A DNA stretch of 64,000 bases, taken from the NCBI GenBank assembly GCA_036504075.1, contig DASXVX010000052.1:62001-126000 (forward strand), written 5' to 3'. Both the position numbers and the translations under genes were made by a program. The stretch is from DASXVX01 sp036504075. Lineage in GTDB: Bacteria; Bacillota; Sulfobacillia; Symbiobacteriales; Symbiobacteriaceae. This document shows positions 41,318 to 51,105 of this stretch, one piece after another. How positions within the stretch are numbered: position 1 is the first letter of the stretch; each line of letters opens with the position of its first letter. Under the pieces are notes generated by a model that saw only the letters and a program-made list of their open reading frames with translations, searched no databases and was not told where the DNA came from.

Positions 41318-43039
41318 TTGGCGACGGTGCACTCTTTGGGGCAGCAGTTCCTGCCCGTCGATTCGCTTCAAGCAGCGCTAGATCGTCTGGCTGAAGCTGA
41401 ATCGGGTATAGAGGAACGGGGAGCCATATTCACCCGCCGAGCAGTGGTCGAATTCATGCTCGACCTGCTTGGTTACGCTGCAGATGCTCCCCTCCACACC
41501 AGGCGACTGCTTGAACCCTCCTTCGGCAAAGGCGATTTCCTTCTGGTCGCCGTTGAGCGGCTAATGAAGGCGTACTTTGCGCATTCGCCACAGCAGCATG
41601 ACGTTGTCAGTGACCTCAAGGACTGTATCCGTGGCGTAGAACTCCACCACGAGACCTTTCAGGCCACTCGAACCAGGCTCAACTCCCTGCTTGCCGAGTC
41701 AGGACTTGATCGTGGACAAGCCACACGCTTATCAGACGCCTGGCTCATCCAGGGCGATTTTCTGCTGACGGCGTTTGCCAAACCGTTCGATTTCGTCGTC
41801 GGGAATCCGCCCTATGTCCGTCAGGAACTGATTCCCGATGTGCTTCTGGATGCGTATCGCAAACGGTTTCAGACCATTTACGACCGGGCAGACCTGTATG
41901 TACCGTTCTTTGAGCATTCGTTGTGCAACCTCGCACCTGGTGGTGCACTTGGGTTCATTTGTTCGGATCGGTGGATGAAGAACCGCTATGGCGGGCCGCT
42001 TCGTCGCTTCATCGCCGAGCGTTATCACGTCAGGCACTATGTCGATATGGTCAATACGGAAGCCTTTCACTCGGATGTAATCGCGTACCCCGCGATCACG
42101 ATCATCGCAGCCGAAAAGGCCGGCCCGACACGCATCGCCCAACAACCGCCGATCGAGCCTGCTGCTTTGGCCTCTTTGGCCGCGGCGATGCACAATGTCG
42201 CTCGGGTGACGAGTCTGCAGGTCAGAGAGGTTCCACATGTTGCCCAGGGGGACGAGCCCTGGATGCTAGGGGCCTTCGATCGCCTGAACGTCGTCCGCAA
42301 ATTGGAGGCGACCTATCCACTCCTGGAGGATGTCGGCTGCAAGGTTGGGATCGGGGTAGCCACGGGGGCGGACAAGGTATTCATCGGGCGATATGATGAA
42401 CTGGACGTCGAACTCGACCGCAAACTGCCCCTGGTCATGACGAATGACATCCAATCCGGGACGGTCGTGTGGCAAGGCTACGGTGTGATCAACCCGTTCC
42501 TCGATCACGGCGGCCTGGTTGATCTCAAAGCGTATCCGAAGCTGGCAGCTTATCTGGAGCGCAACGAAGCGGTGATCAGACAGCGGCGGGTCTCCCGGGA
42601 CAGACCTGGCGCATGGTACCGCACCATCGACCGGATTTACCCGTCGTTGGTGGCGCGTCCCAAACTGCTGATCCCCGACATCAAAGGACAGGCGCATGTG
42701 GTGTTGGATGAGGGCCATTTCTACCCGCACCATAACCTGTACCACATCACTTCCGAGGAGTGGGACCTGAAGGCACTTCAAGCCGTTTTGCTCTCCGGCA
42801 TCGCCACTCTGTTTGTGCAGGCGTACTCAGTCAAAATGTCCGGAGGCTTCCTCCGTTTTCAGGCCCAGTATCTGCGGCGCATTCGGCTTCCCAGGTGGAG
42901 CGATGTGTCCGATGAACTCAAGACCGAACTCGTCAAAGCCGCAAATGAAAGTGACGCAGACGCCCGCAATGCAGTTGTGTTCAAGCTGTATGGGCTAACG
43001 GAGCAAGAGCGAATAGCAGTAACCGGCTCTGAGGAGTGA
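41318..43039 (+). CDS. N6-adenine DNA methyltransferase of a XhoI/PaeR7I-like system
   Basis: The 573-residue enzyme has the SAM motif LLEPSFGKGDFLLVA near residue 70 and the catalytic NPPY at 163-166, the mark of adenine-N6 methylases. The C-terminal half with KPLL-type motif RPKLLIPDIKG and SGGFLRFQAQYLRRI is a target-recognition domain. The TTG at 41318 has a weak site (AGGGG, then GAAGAA). It is 4 bases upstream of the endonuclease gene. From the partner, the target is probably CTCGAG. Confidence 0.92.
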   Translation: MATVHSLGQQFLPVDSLQAALDRLAEAESGIEERGAIFTRRAVVEFMLDLLGYAADAPLHTRRLLEPSFGKGDFLLVAVERLMKAYFAHSPQQHDVVSDLKDCIRGVELHHETFQATRTRLNSLLAESGLDRGQATRLSDAWLIQGDFLLTAFAKPFDFVVGNPPYVRQELIPDVLLDAYRKRFQTIYDRADLYVPFFEHSLCNLAPGGALGFICSDRWMKNRYGGPLRRFIAERYHVRHYVDMVNTEAFHSDVIAYPAITIIAAEKAGPTRIAQQPPIEPAALASLAAAMHNVARVTSLQVREVPHVAQGDEPWMLGAFDRLNVVRKLEATYPLLEDVGCKVGIGVATGADKVFIGRYDELDVELDRKLPLVMTNDIQSGTVVWQGYGVINPFLDHGGLVDLKAYPKLAAYLERNEAVIRQRRVSRDRPGAWYRTIDRIYPSLVARPKLLIPDIKGQAHVVLDEGHFYPHHNLYHITSEEWDLKALQAVLLSGIATLFVQAYSVKMSGGFLRFQAQYLRRIRLPRWSDVSDELKTELVKAANESDADARNAVVFKLYGLTEQERIAVTGSEE

Positions 43040-43043
43040 GCAC

Positions 43044-43781
43044 GTGGCACTAGATCTGGCGAACTTCGAGGAGAAAGCCCAAAGCGCGATCAGGGCTTTC
43101 TGGAGCACGCGGGAAGAAGCCAAGCAGAAGCAGTTGGAATCCGGAAAACAAGACCAGGGTGAACGCGCCGGTGTCACCGCGGGCAAGAATATGGACGCCT
43201 TTGTCCAACTTGCGGTCGATGTGATCCGGGGCAACGGGCTCACCGCTGCCGAGATTATGCTGAACAAAAGCGTTCTGACTTTGCCCGGCTTTTTCCGACC
43301 GACCAAGCAATGGGATCTCCTGGTCGTCCGGGAAAGGCGCCTGGTCGCGGCGATCGAATTCAAGAGCCAGGTCGGACCATCGTTCGGAAACAATGCAAAT
43401 AACCGAGTCGAAGAGGCGCTTGGTACCGCCGTTGACCTATGGACCGCTTACCGAGACGGTGCGTTTGGCGAGGTCCCGAGACCATTTGTCGGCTTTTTCT
43501 TCGTGCTGGAAGACGCGCCGGAGGCTCGTGTGCCGGTGCGAGACCAATCACCCCACTTTCCCATATTCCCGGAATTTGTGAACGCATCTTATGCAGACCG
43601 GTACAACATTCTCTGCAAGAAACTGGTTCAGGAAAACCTGTACACCTCGGCAGCGCTCCTGCTGACATCCAGATCAGGTGCCACATCGGGGGCGTACACC
43701 GAGTTGAGCCAACTAACGGGGCTCAGGACGTTTGTCACCAGTCTGGCCGGTCATATCGCAGCCGAGGCAGAAAGAGGCTAA
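43044..43781 (+). CDS. Type II restriction endonuclease, XhoI/PaeR7I family
   Basis: The 245-residue enzyme has the PD-(D/E)XK site as Asp91 (QWDLLVV) and Glu105-Phe-Lys107 (AAIEFKSQVGPSFGNN). The stretches LPGFFRPTKQWDLL and ILCKKLVQ, with LAGHIA at the C-terminus, are as I remember for XhoI and PaeR7I, which cut CTCGAG. The GTG start follows the methylase stop by 4 bases. Recognition of CTCGAG is inferred from family only. Confidence 0.9.
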   Translation: MALDLANFEEKAQSAIRAFWSTREEAKQKQLESGKQDQGERAGVTAGKNMDAFVQLAVDVIRGNGLTAAEIMLNKSVLTLPGFFRPTKQWDLLVVRERRLVAAIEFKSQVGPSFGNNANNRVEEALGTAVDLWTAYRDGAFGEVPRPFVGFFFVLEDAPEARVPVRDQSPHFPIFPEFVNASYADRYNILCKKLVQENLYTSAALLLTSRSGATSGAYTELSQLTGLRTFVTSLAGHIAAEAERG

Positions 43782-43870
43782 ACGAGCGGGGCATGCTGCG
43801 GGGTCGTCAACGGGCGCATCGACTGGAACACGCCCGCGCCCGGCAAGATTGCAGCGGGTAAAGGGCCGAC

Positions 43871-44303
43871 GATGGCAGTAATACTTCTTCAGCCGTTTTC
43901 AAGAAAACCGGGAAATCGATAGAAAAGATTAGGAAACGATGTTTCACGATCGTAATCCATGCCGCACGCCGGGGGATCGAGGTAGAGTCAGGGTGGCCTC
44001 GCACGGGTGGCGGTGAGCCGTGAAAAACAGGCCGGGGGCGGGTTGAGCGGGCACGCGACGCAAATCATCTTGGGATTTTGGGGAACTTTGTGGCACGATC
44101 GATAATGATCGGAAACAACAGAAATCCACGCATCAGAATAGAAATCAACGGTACACGACAAATAACGCCGGCGCAAAACAGAAAACGCTGGCGCACACCA
44201 GAACAGCACGGGGCACGCTGGGAAAAGGAAGATCAGGTGGCTGAAAACGGACAAAACGATGGCGCCGGCAACTCAAGTAAGTTGTCGGCGCCGATTCATT
44301 CAT
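43871..44303 (-). repeat. Inverted solo leader of the 20-bp-array type
   Basis: Read on the minus strand, this has the opening hairpin (GGCGCCGACAACTTACTTGA.. region near 44300), TTTTGTCCG, six 20-bp units, TTTCACGGCTCACCGCCACC and CGATTTCCCGGTTTTCTTGA, all as in cassettes 3 and 4. It then loses similarity just before the promoter, and no cassette gene follows. It is an orphan leader facing the restriction-modification genes. Confidence 0.85.
44085..44204 (-). repeat. Six 20-bp phased repeats in the orphan leader
   Basis: On the minus strand units such as tatttgtcgtgtaccgttga (44164-44145) and tttctattctgatgcgtgga (44144-44125) keep the exact 20-base step, though they are more diverged than in cassettes 3 and 4. 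Confidence 0.85.
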
Positions 44304-44560
44304 AACACATCAAGCAGGAACCGGTCTGGCTGGAGTTACGTCCAATATTCGATCCGACTCGGCAACCAGCCTTTTGCTGAGACGCTTGGCAGGGTGGTCT
44401 GACGGAACTGCTCCAAGTGCTGGTCATGGGCGACCACGAATAATCTGCTTCACCTCAGGCAGCAGCCAAACTCCAGAACACTTACGCGACCAACGGGTTA
44501 TGGTAGGTCGTCTAACCTGGTGAATGGAGAGCGACGTCCGCCAAGGAAGGAAGAATTTGC

Positions 44561-46027
44561 ATGTTCCGTACACACACGATGGTTGGATTGCTGCTGTCAA
44601 TTCTCCTCACCGTTGGGTGCAGTAATACACCTGGTCCATCCGAAACTGTCGGTCCATCGCCCGAGAAAGCGAGCAGTCCGGAAGTGACCACCCCCCCGAC
44701 GGTGACAGTGGGATTTCGGCGCGGAGACAGCGGCGCACTCACCTACGTGGAAGGTACGGAACTCCTGATCTCCCCCGGACCGCTTACCCTGGAGTTCTTC
44801 TTCGACCAGCCCATGGCGCCGGACAGCCTTTGGCAGGTAATGGGCGCCGGCTATCAGGCCATCCGGATTCCTGTACCCGGTAAGACCCACTGCGAGTGGC
44901 TGACCGATCGCCACGCCCGCTGTGGGCTGCCGCAGGTACCCCGCCGGCTGGACCTGGCCCTTGGCGATTTCCGGGCAATTACCGGACTGCTGCCGGCTCC
45001 TCGCTCGCTGGTGGTGCGGAACAACGATCCCGAGCCATACCTGGAACGGGTCAACCTGACCGCGGGAACCCGCGTTCGCGTGATGACGCTCCCCGCGGAG
45101 ATTATTGAGGCGCACCTGTCGCCCGATGGCAAGCGGATTGCCACGCTATCGTGGGAACGGCGCGTCGATCGGAGCGACAACTGGTGGCCCTCCGCGGTGA
45201 CCGTTGCCGACCCGTCCGCCCGAACGCTGACCCGCGTGGAGATGGACGGCCACCAGGTCCGCTGGCAGGATTCCAACACGCTGATCAATATCGGTACGGG
45301 GCTATGGGGGCGGGAAGAAGGCTGGCAATCCTGGGATGCGGCTGTCGGTGGAAAGCCTGCCGATCATAACGGCCTGCTGTTTCCCTGCTCCGTCAGCCCT
45401 GACGGACGTGTTGCCGCCTGGCTGGACAGGCGCAAGGCAATGGCGGGCGGCGATGAGGGTCGCCTTCCCGCCCACCTGGTCGTCCTCAACCTGGAGACAG
45501 GTGAACACCAGGTGGTGGAGGACTTCATCTCCGACTGGTGGATTGCCAAGGGCGGCGACTTCACCCAATGGGTAGCCTGGAGCCCCGGCGGTCAGGCCAT
45601 TGCCGCCCTGGACCCGGTGGAGCGGTATGGCCGCAGCGACCTGGTCATCTATGACCGAAAGACAGGCACTCGGCGGGTCGTGCTTGCGGCGGTCAACGTC
45701 GGGCCGTGGGGCTATCGCCTGGCCTGGAGTCCGGATGGCACGAAGCTGCTGGCAACTTCGGACGGCCACCTGGCCAAGGTGATTCCGCTGGACGGCACGC
45801 CCCAGATACAACTGCCCGAGTGGGGCACAAACCTTGCCTTTTGGGACGGCACGGGACAGCGGATTCTCTCGGCCACCGCCCAGTGGGCGGGCGTCTACGT
45901 CTTCGACGTTACCACACGCACCCGTACCGATTTGGGAGATGGTCTTCCCGTGGGCTGGGACGGCGATGCGGTCTACATCATCCGATGGGGGACCAGCGAC
46001 CAACGCTACTGGTCTTCAGGGCCGTGA
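44561..46027 (+). CDS. Surface lipoprotein with WD40/TolB-like beta-propeller
   Basis: The 488-residue protein has lipobox LLTVGC (Cys20), a Ser/Pro/Thr-rich spacer, an Ig-like part (about residues 60-150) and then repeated propeller blades with the mark LSPDGKRIATLSW, VSPDGRVAAWL, WSPGGQAIAAL and WSPDGTKLLATS. Such TolB-like propellers bind ligands or proteins outside the cell. AAGGAAGG lies before the ATG. It is a single gene, convergent with the GON/FIMAH gene. Confidence 0.85.
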   Translation: MFRTHTMVGLLLSILLTVGCSNTPGPSETVGPSPEKASSPEVTTPPTVTVGFRRGDSGALTYVEGTELLISPGPLTLEFFFDQPMAPDSLWQVMGAGYQAIRIPVPGKTHCEWLTDRHARCGLPQVPRRLDLALGDFRAITGLLPAPRSLVVRNNDPEPYLERVNLTAGTRVRVMTLPAEIIEAHLSPDGKRIATLSWERRVDRSDNWWPSAVTVADPSARTLTRVEMDGHQVRWQDSNTLINIGTGLWGREEGWQSWDAAVGGKPADHNGLLFPCSVSPDGRVAAWLDRRKAMAGGDEGRLPAHLVVLNLETGEHQVVEDFISDWWIAKGGDFTQWVAWSPGGQAIAALDPVERYGRSDLVIYDRKTGTRRVVLAAVNVGPWGYRLAWSPDGTKLLATSDGHLAKVIPLDGTPQIQLPEWGTNLAFWDGTGQRILSATAQWAGVYVFDVTTRTRTDLGDGLPVGWDGDAVYIIRWGTSDQRYWSSGP

Positions 46028-46116
46028 CTCATTCGGGTGAGGCTCGGATTGACCGAAATCCGTTGCCCTGCTGCTTGAACCAGAGTCCTGGAAGCTCGTG
46101 ATCCCGCTGAAAACGT

Positions 46117-46144
46117 GGAGAGGCAGCGCTGCAAGCCGCTGCCT
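46117..46144. terminator. Hairpin between convergent genes
   Basis: AGGCAGCG and CGCTGCCT pair around a short loop, between the lipoprotein gene and the GON/FIMAH gene. Confidence 0.5.
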
Positions 46145-46178
46145 CCCCGATGTTGAATCATCGCCGAACCGGATTTCG

Positions 46179-47855
46179 TTACAGGGCCTTGGCAAGCCGG
46201 GTCAAGATCGCCGCCTGATCCGGTGTCAACGCCTTGCCGCTCTGTGCCTGGACCTGATTTACGTAAGCGCCGATCTGGCCGGCCTTGCTCTTGGCATCCC
46301 CCCGGGCGATCGACGCCTGGGCGGCATCGAGCTTGGCGCACAGGGCTTTGGCGATGCCATCGTTGCCGACAAACTGCCGGGTAAGGCTGCAGAGGCTGTC
46401 AGCGGTGACTGCCACCGTGAGGGTGGCGGTGCCGTTGCCCACGTTGCCGGCCTTGTCAGTGGCGCCGGCGCTGAACGAGCTGCCGCCCAGTGCGAAGCTG
46501 TAGGCCGGACCCGAAATCGGCTGGCAGGTGTCCGCAGCGACGCCAGACAGGGTGTCCGTGGCCGAGCAGGCGATGCTGACCTGCTGGGCCACCGTGTAGG
46601 TGCCGGCGTTGCCCGTGAAGGAGACAACGGGAGCGGTCATGTCGATGTTGATGCCGCTGACCGTGACGCTGGCGGTGTTGCCGGCGTTGTCCACGGCGGT
46701 GCCGGCGACCGACTGGTTCGCCCCTTCGGTACTCACCGTGATCGGGCCCTGGCAGGACTGCACACCCGAGGTGGCGTCAGCGCAGGTGAAGGTGACTGTC
46801 ACGGGCTGGTTGGTCCAAGCGGTGGTGCCGGCGCTGCCGCTAATGGTGGGGAGCGTCTTGTCGACCTGCACCGTCACGGTCTGGTGCGCTTCCACGTTGC
46901 CCGCCTGGTCCACGCTCCAGAAGACGAGGGTGTGGGTGCCGTCGGTGCTGATCAGCACACTCGTACCTTGCACCGCCGGGGCGCTGTCCAGCACCCAGTA
47001 GGTAGCCGCGACGCCGGAAACGTCATCGGTGGCGGACAGGGTGACCGTCACGTCGTGGTTCTGCCAGCCGGTCGGTGCCGCAGGCGTGGTCACCGGCGGC
47101 GTCGTGTCCACCGGAATCAGCGGCGTCAGCAGCTTCAGCTTGAGCGGACCGGTCGGACCCGCCCAGCCGCACCAGCCGCCACCGGTCATGTTGACGACCT
47201 GGCGGCCGGGGTCCATGGAGACGCTGCCGTTCGCGGCCCAACCGCCTACGGCAAAGACCACGCCGTCGTCGAAGGCAAAGTCGGTGCCGATCAGATCCAC
47301 GTTGGCTCTGCCCCGGGCTGAACCCAGGTTGTAGCAGTCGGAAGCCACGGCGTAGTCCGCCGTCCTCGGCGTCGGCTTGAAGTTCGGGTTCTGGGGATCG
47401 TTCCCGTTGGCACCGATGGAGGTCAGGTCGGCAAAGGTGATGTCCTTCTGATCTACCACCAGCGTCACCGGGTCGATGCGAACCTTGCGGTAGTTGGTCA
47501 GAGCATCGTGCCCAAAAATGAGGTAGCTACGCGTGTAGTACACCACGTGAGCACCGGGGGAGAAGGAGTAGTTAAAGTTGCCGCCGGTGTTGACCAGGGA
47601 GATGTACTCCTTGGGCGAGCCGGCCATGTCGGCGCAGTAAATGCGTGCGGTGCGACCCTGCAGTGCGAGCGTGTACACGCCGTCGGCCGCCGCCGGATTT
47701 TGCTGGCGGACCTCGGCACACGACTGCGGAAGCGTGCCGGCAGCTGCGAAACCAGGGACGGTCACCAGCGATGCGAGGATAAGTGCCACCAAAGTAAGTA
47801 CCAGGGTCCGGCGAGACGAAAACGACTGTCTACCCTGCAAGCCAAGTCTCGGCAT
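46179..47855 (-). CDS. Secreted protein with GON, Ig-like and FIMAH domains
   Basis: The 558-residue protein has a signal peptide (about residues 12-38), then a GON-type domain (about 40-245: SCAEVRQQNPAAADGVYTL, YCADMAG, YISLVNTGGNFNYS). Three Ig-like repeats follow, with the marks DTTPPVTT, DKTLPTISG and DMTAPVVSF, each ending in DNAGN or DKAGN. The last 75 residues (SLCSLTRQFVGNDGIAKALC onward) fit the FIMAH domain. GON is best known from animal ADAMTS proteases. The ATG at 47855 is 7 nt after GGGGGAGG. It lies 116 bases after the LuxR gene and may be its target. Confidence 0.85.
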   Translation of the reverse strand: MPRLGLQGRQSFSSRRTLVLTLVALILASLVTVPGFAAAGTLPQSCAEVRQQNPAAADGVYTLALQGRTARIYCADMAGSPKEYISLVNTGGNFNYSFSPGAHVVYYTRSYLIFGHDALTNYRKVRIDPVTLVVDQKDITFADLTSIGANGNDPQNPNFKPTPRTADYAVASDCYNLGSARGRANVDLIGTDFAFDDGVVFAVGGWAANGSVSMDPGRQVVNMTGGGWCGWAGPTGPLKLKLLTPLIPVDTTPPVTTPAAPTGWQNHDVTVTLSATDDVSGVAATYWVLDSAPAVQGTSVLISTDGTHTLVFWSVDQAGNVEAHQTVTVQVDKTLPTISGSAGTTAWTNQPVTVTFTCADATSGVQSCQGPITVSTEGANQSVAGTAVDNAGNTASVTVSGINIDMTAPVVSFTGNAGTYTVAQQVSIACSATDTLSGVAADTCQPISGPAYSFALGGSSFSAGATDKAGNVGNGTATLTVAVTADSLCSLTRQFVGNDGIAKALCAKLDAAQASIARGDAKSKAGQIGAYVNQVQAQSGKALTPDQAAILTRLAKAL

Positions 47856-47971
47856 GAAAGAACCTCCCCCAAAATGTGGATCGCCATGGCATAACAAAAC
47901 AATATAGCATGGTCAGATACCCATCTATGGAGAGAACTACTCAACCATAATACAATTCAATATTCTGTGAA

Positions 47972-50900
47972 TTATACCTGCAAACAACCGCTCTCCCGGG
48001 CAAAACGGACGAGGCTCAGGCGATTCCGCACACCGTGCCGGGTGTACATGCGGTCGAGGTGGTTCGCGACCGTACGGGGGCTGAGTACCAGGCCAGCCGC
48101 AATCTCGGCGCTGGTCAGACCCTCGTCCAGCAGGCGGATGATCTCCAGTTCCCGCGCACTGAAAAGTGCGTTTGGCTTAGGTTTGGACCCCCGGCTAGAG
48201 GGAGCTTGGCCGGCCTGCCAACGGCGTACCCGATCGACCCAGGCGTTTGCCCCCAGCCGGGCGAAGGACTGCAGGCTCTGGCGCCCAAGGTCCGCCGCGC
48301 TCCGGCGGTCGGTAGCCGCCAACAGTTGGGCCTGTTCAAAGCGGGCGCGCCCAGCTTCGAAGGGCATGGCCAGCCGCTCGAACTGGTCGGCCGCCGTGGC
48401 AAAGCTGGCCGCGGCAGCGGCAGCGTCACCGGCGGTCCGGTCGGCAAGCCCCGTTGCCCAGGTGCCCAGCGCGGCGACCAGCGGCAGGTTCATTTGGCCC
48501 ATCGCCGTCAGAATGCCGGCCTGATTGCGGACGGCCTCCACATCGCCCAGCAGCGCCAGGGCCTCTGCCAGCAAGGCGATGCCAAGGGGGGCCATCAACC
48601 AGGAGTACAGGCGTGCAGCCGCCTCCGCCGCGCGTTGATATTCGCCGTCTTCCAAGGCGAGCAGCGCCAGGGCGTATTCGTAATCGGTGATGAAGGGCCG
48701 CGGGCAGAGACTCGCCTCATCAAGGCAAGCCCGGGCCTCCGCCAGGTCGCCTCGCCGGATCAAAACCACGGCGCGGGTGCCCAGGTTCACCCGAGGCACG
48801 CCCTGCATGAAGGGCTCCAGCGGCCCGCTCTCGTCGCTGACTTGCAGTGCCGCCTCCCAATGACCGCCGAGGGTTTCCGCCAAGGCGAGCGTGGGACACA
48901 TGGCGTGCTCGGTTACCAGCCGGTACCCGCGCGGAATGCGCGAGAGCGTGGCGCGCAGCTCCGCAGCGGCCGGTTGGTGGTCACCCCGGAGCATGAGGGT
49001 ATGGGCATGGTCGAGGGCCGCGAGCATGACCAGGTTCGGGTCCCCGGACAGCCAGGCCTCCTGCAGACAGGTCTGGGCCACGAACTGGGCGGTCTCCACC
49101 CGGCCGGAGAGCAACGTCACCCACATGTGCGCGTGCAGGTGCCAGGCACGGGCCGCCGGCGTGTTCAGCAGCTCGGCGACCCGGGCCAGGTCGGCGGCAT
49201 CCTGTGGGATCGCCGCAATATCACCCCGCAGCAAGTGCACATTGAACCGCAAGCCATAGAGGTCAGCCAATTCCGGGCTTCCGCTGTCGGGGGCGAACTG
49301 CGCAAAGCCGCTGCGCACATGGGATTCCGTGGCGTCCAGGTCGCTGCGCATGATTTCGATGTAGGCGGCGTGAATGTGCATGGAACCGGTGCCGTAAGCA
49401 TCGCCCCGCTCCGCACAGTCCAATAGCGCTGCGTGCAGGCATTCGCGGGCCTCGGCGATCTCACCGCCCAGGGCCAGGGCCTGTCCCAGCCCTAGCAAGA
49501 CTGTGGGTAGCCGTTCGGGCAGCAGCCCGCCGCGCACGAGCAGCAAAGCCACCCGATAGTGATGGAGCCCATCGGGGCCGCCGGCCAGGAGGGCGTCCTT
49601 CGCAGCGCTCAGGATGACCTCGAGGGCGCGCGCTGGGTCAGGTGCGCCGCCTGATCCCTCATACTGGCGCGCCAGGCGCTCCAGCGGGAGGGGCGTAACG
49701 GTCTCAAGGGCCTCAGCGACCTGCGCGTGGGTTTGCCGCCGCACCAGGGACGGCAACTCCGCGTACAGCACTTCCTGGAAGAACGGATGGCTCAAGCTAA
49801 TCTGAACAGAGACGTCCCCCGCCCGCTCCTCGGCGCTGACCAGGCCGGCTTTCTGCAGGGAGGCCAGGGCGGCCAGCAGCCCCGCAGGATCCCGCCGCAT
49901 GGCCCGGGCAAGCTCTCTTTGCTCGGCCCGACCGTCCATTACGGCGAGGAAATCGAGGATCTGTCGCTCCTGGGGACCCACCGGAACCAGACGCTCCAGG
50001 ACCGTCTCCCGGGCGGCCGGCGACGAGTGGTGGGCGGCGGCCGGACTCAGGCCCACCGCCCCGCCTGCCCGGGTGAGCAGCCCCTCAGCCTGTAGGGCGT
50101 CCAGCAGGGAACAAATGATCAGCGGGGTGCCCACGGCCCGGGCTTCCAGGTGATCCAGGAGCGTGCGCGCCGGGCGGGCGTCCAGCCGCTGGGTTGTCAG
50201 GAGCGCCACATCCGTCGGCGAGAGCCGCTGGAGCTGCACCTCCTCGGACAGGCCATGGCGTGCCAGGGTGAGCAGCGGCACACGGAGGTGGCGGAGAACA
50301 TCAGCCTCGTCGTTGCGGTACGTGGCCAGCAGCAGAACTCGCTGGTTGCGGATGTTGCGCCCAAGGTAATAGAACACCTCGACCGATGCCGGGTCGGCCA
50401 GGTGAATGTCGTCGATGCACCAGACCAGGGGCCGCTCCCGGGCGATCCGCTCAGTTAGCCGGGCCAGGTCTTCCAACAAGTGCACCTGATGAAGCGCCGG
50501 CGGTGGTCCACTTTCGGACCGGGAGAGCCCGCCGATCAACCTGGTCAGGTGCGGCAGGCCGTCCGTCAGTTCGGCCTGCTGCGGCGCCTTGAGTTGGCGC
50601 AGGTACGGCCCCAGGGAGTTGATGATGACCCCATACGGGAGATGGTCATCCTGCGGGTATGCGTGACCGTCCAGTACCAGGTGGCCGCGGCTCTGTGCCA
50701 CGGTCATGAGTTCATGCGCCATGCGACTCCGGCCCATGCCCATGGCACCGGCCAATAGGACGGTCCGGCCGGACCCGCGGACGGCGCGATCGAGCGCCAC
50801 GGTCAGTCGCTGCAGTTCGGTGGCCCGGCCGATCAGAGGCGTCGGTTTCTGCTGTGGTGGGGTCTGGCGAAGGATGCGGACGATGGATCGACCCCCTTTG

Positions 50901-50986
50901 CCGGAAGGCCTGCTGCCCACAACCTTACGAGGACCGTGGTTGCCCGGCGTGAGACCTCCCATACATTTCAATTCATCATATCGCAT
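47972..50986 (-). CDS. Large LuxR-family ATP-binding regulator (LAL/MalT type)
   Basis: The 1004-residue regulator starts with an AAA-type ATPase (about residues 50-330). Its P-loop GAMGMGRSR has Arg where Lys is usual, and Walker B is LVWCIDDIH. A long helical TPR-like region follows (about 430-920). The C-terminal 65 residues are a LuxR HTH: LFSARELEIIRLLDEGLTSA and TVANHLDRMYTRHGV. LAL regulators bind an inducer and then activate promoters. The start is uncertain: ATG at 50986 lacks a clear site, and an AAAGGGGG lies nearer the ATPase domain without a standard start after it. Confidence 0.9.
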   Translation of the reverse strand: MRYDELKCMGGLTPGNHGPRKVVGSRPSGKGGRSIVRILRQTPPQQKPTPLIGRATELQRLTVALDRAVRGSGRTVLLAGAMGMGRSRMAHELMTVAQSRGHLVLDGHAYPQDDHLPYGVIINSLGPYLRQLKAPQQAELTDGLPHLTRLIGGLSRSESGPPPALHQVHLLEDLARLTERIARERPLVWCIDDIHLADPASVEVFYYLGRNIRNQRVLLLATYRNDEADVLRHLRVPLLTLARHGLSEEVQLQRLSPTDVALLTTQRLDARPARTLLDHLEARAVGTPLIICSLLDALQAEGLLTRAGGAVGLSPAAAHHSSPAARETVLERLVPVGPQERQILDFLAVMDGRAEQRELARAMRRDPAGLLAALASLQKAGLVSAEERAGDVSVQISLSHPFFQEVLYAELPSLVRRQTHAQVAEALETVTPLPLERLARQYEGSGGAPDPARALEVILSAAKDALLAGGPDGLHHYRVALLLVRGGLLPERLPTVLLGLGQALALGGEIAEARECLHAALLDCAERGDAYGTGSMHIHAAYIEIMRSDLDATESHVRSGFAQFAPDSGSPELADLYGLRFNVHLLRGDIAAIPQDAADLARVAELLNTPAARAWHLHAHMWVTLLSGRVETAQFVAQTCLQEAWLSGDPNLVMLAALDHAHTLMLRGDHQPAAAELRATLSRIPRGYRLVTEHAMCPTLALAETLGGHWEAALQVSDESGPLEPFMQGVPRVNLGTRAVVLIRRGDLAEARACLDEASLCPRPFITDYEYALALLALEDGEYQRAAEAAARLYSWLMAPLGIALLAEALALLGDVEAVRNQAGILTAMGQMNLPLVAALGTWATGLADRTAGDAAAAAASFATAADQFERLAMPFEAGRARFEQAQLLAATDRRSAADLGRQSLQSFARLGANAWVDRVRRWQAGQAPSSRGSKPKPNALFSARELEIIRLLDEGLTSAEIAAGLVLSPRTVANHLDRMYTRHGVRNRLSLVRFARESGCLQV

Positions 50987-51020
50987 TTGCTGAGATTATG
51001 CGTTTTTCAGGAAAACAAAA

Positions 51021-51060
51021 TAACGCCCTCGGGCCGGCATAGGCCAGCCTGAGGGCGTTA
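51021..51060. terminator. Hairpin terminator
   Basis: TAACGCCCTC pairs with GAGGGCGTTA, about 45 bases from the methyltransferase stop. Confidence 0.75.
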
Positions 51061-51062
51061 CC

Positions 51063-51093
51063 ACCCCAGCAGCATGTCATGCGCTGCTGGGGT
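51063..51093 (-). terminator. Cassette-type terminator hairpin
   Basis: ACCCCAGCAG pairs with CTGCTGGGGT, and the loop GTCATGCG matches that of cassette 3. It lies just after the methyltransferase gene on the minus strand. It is either a reused terminator or the last piece of a lost cassette. Confidence 0.65.
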
Positions 51094-51105
51094 TGGAGGA
51101 GCATT

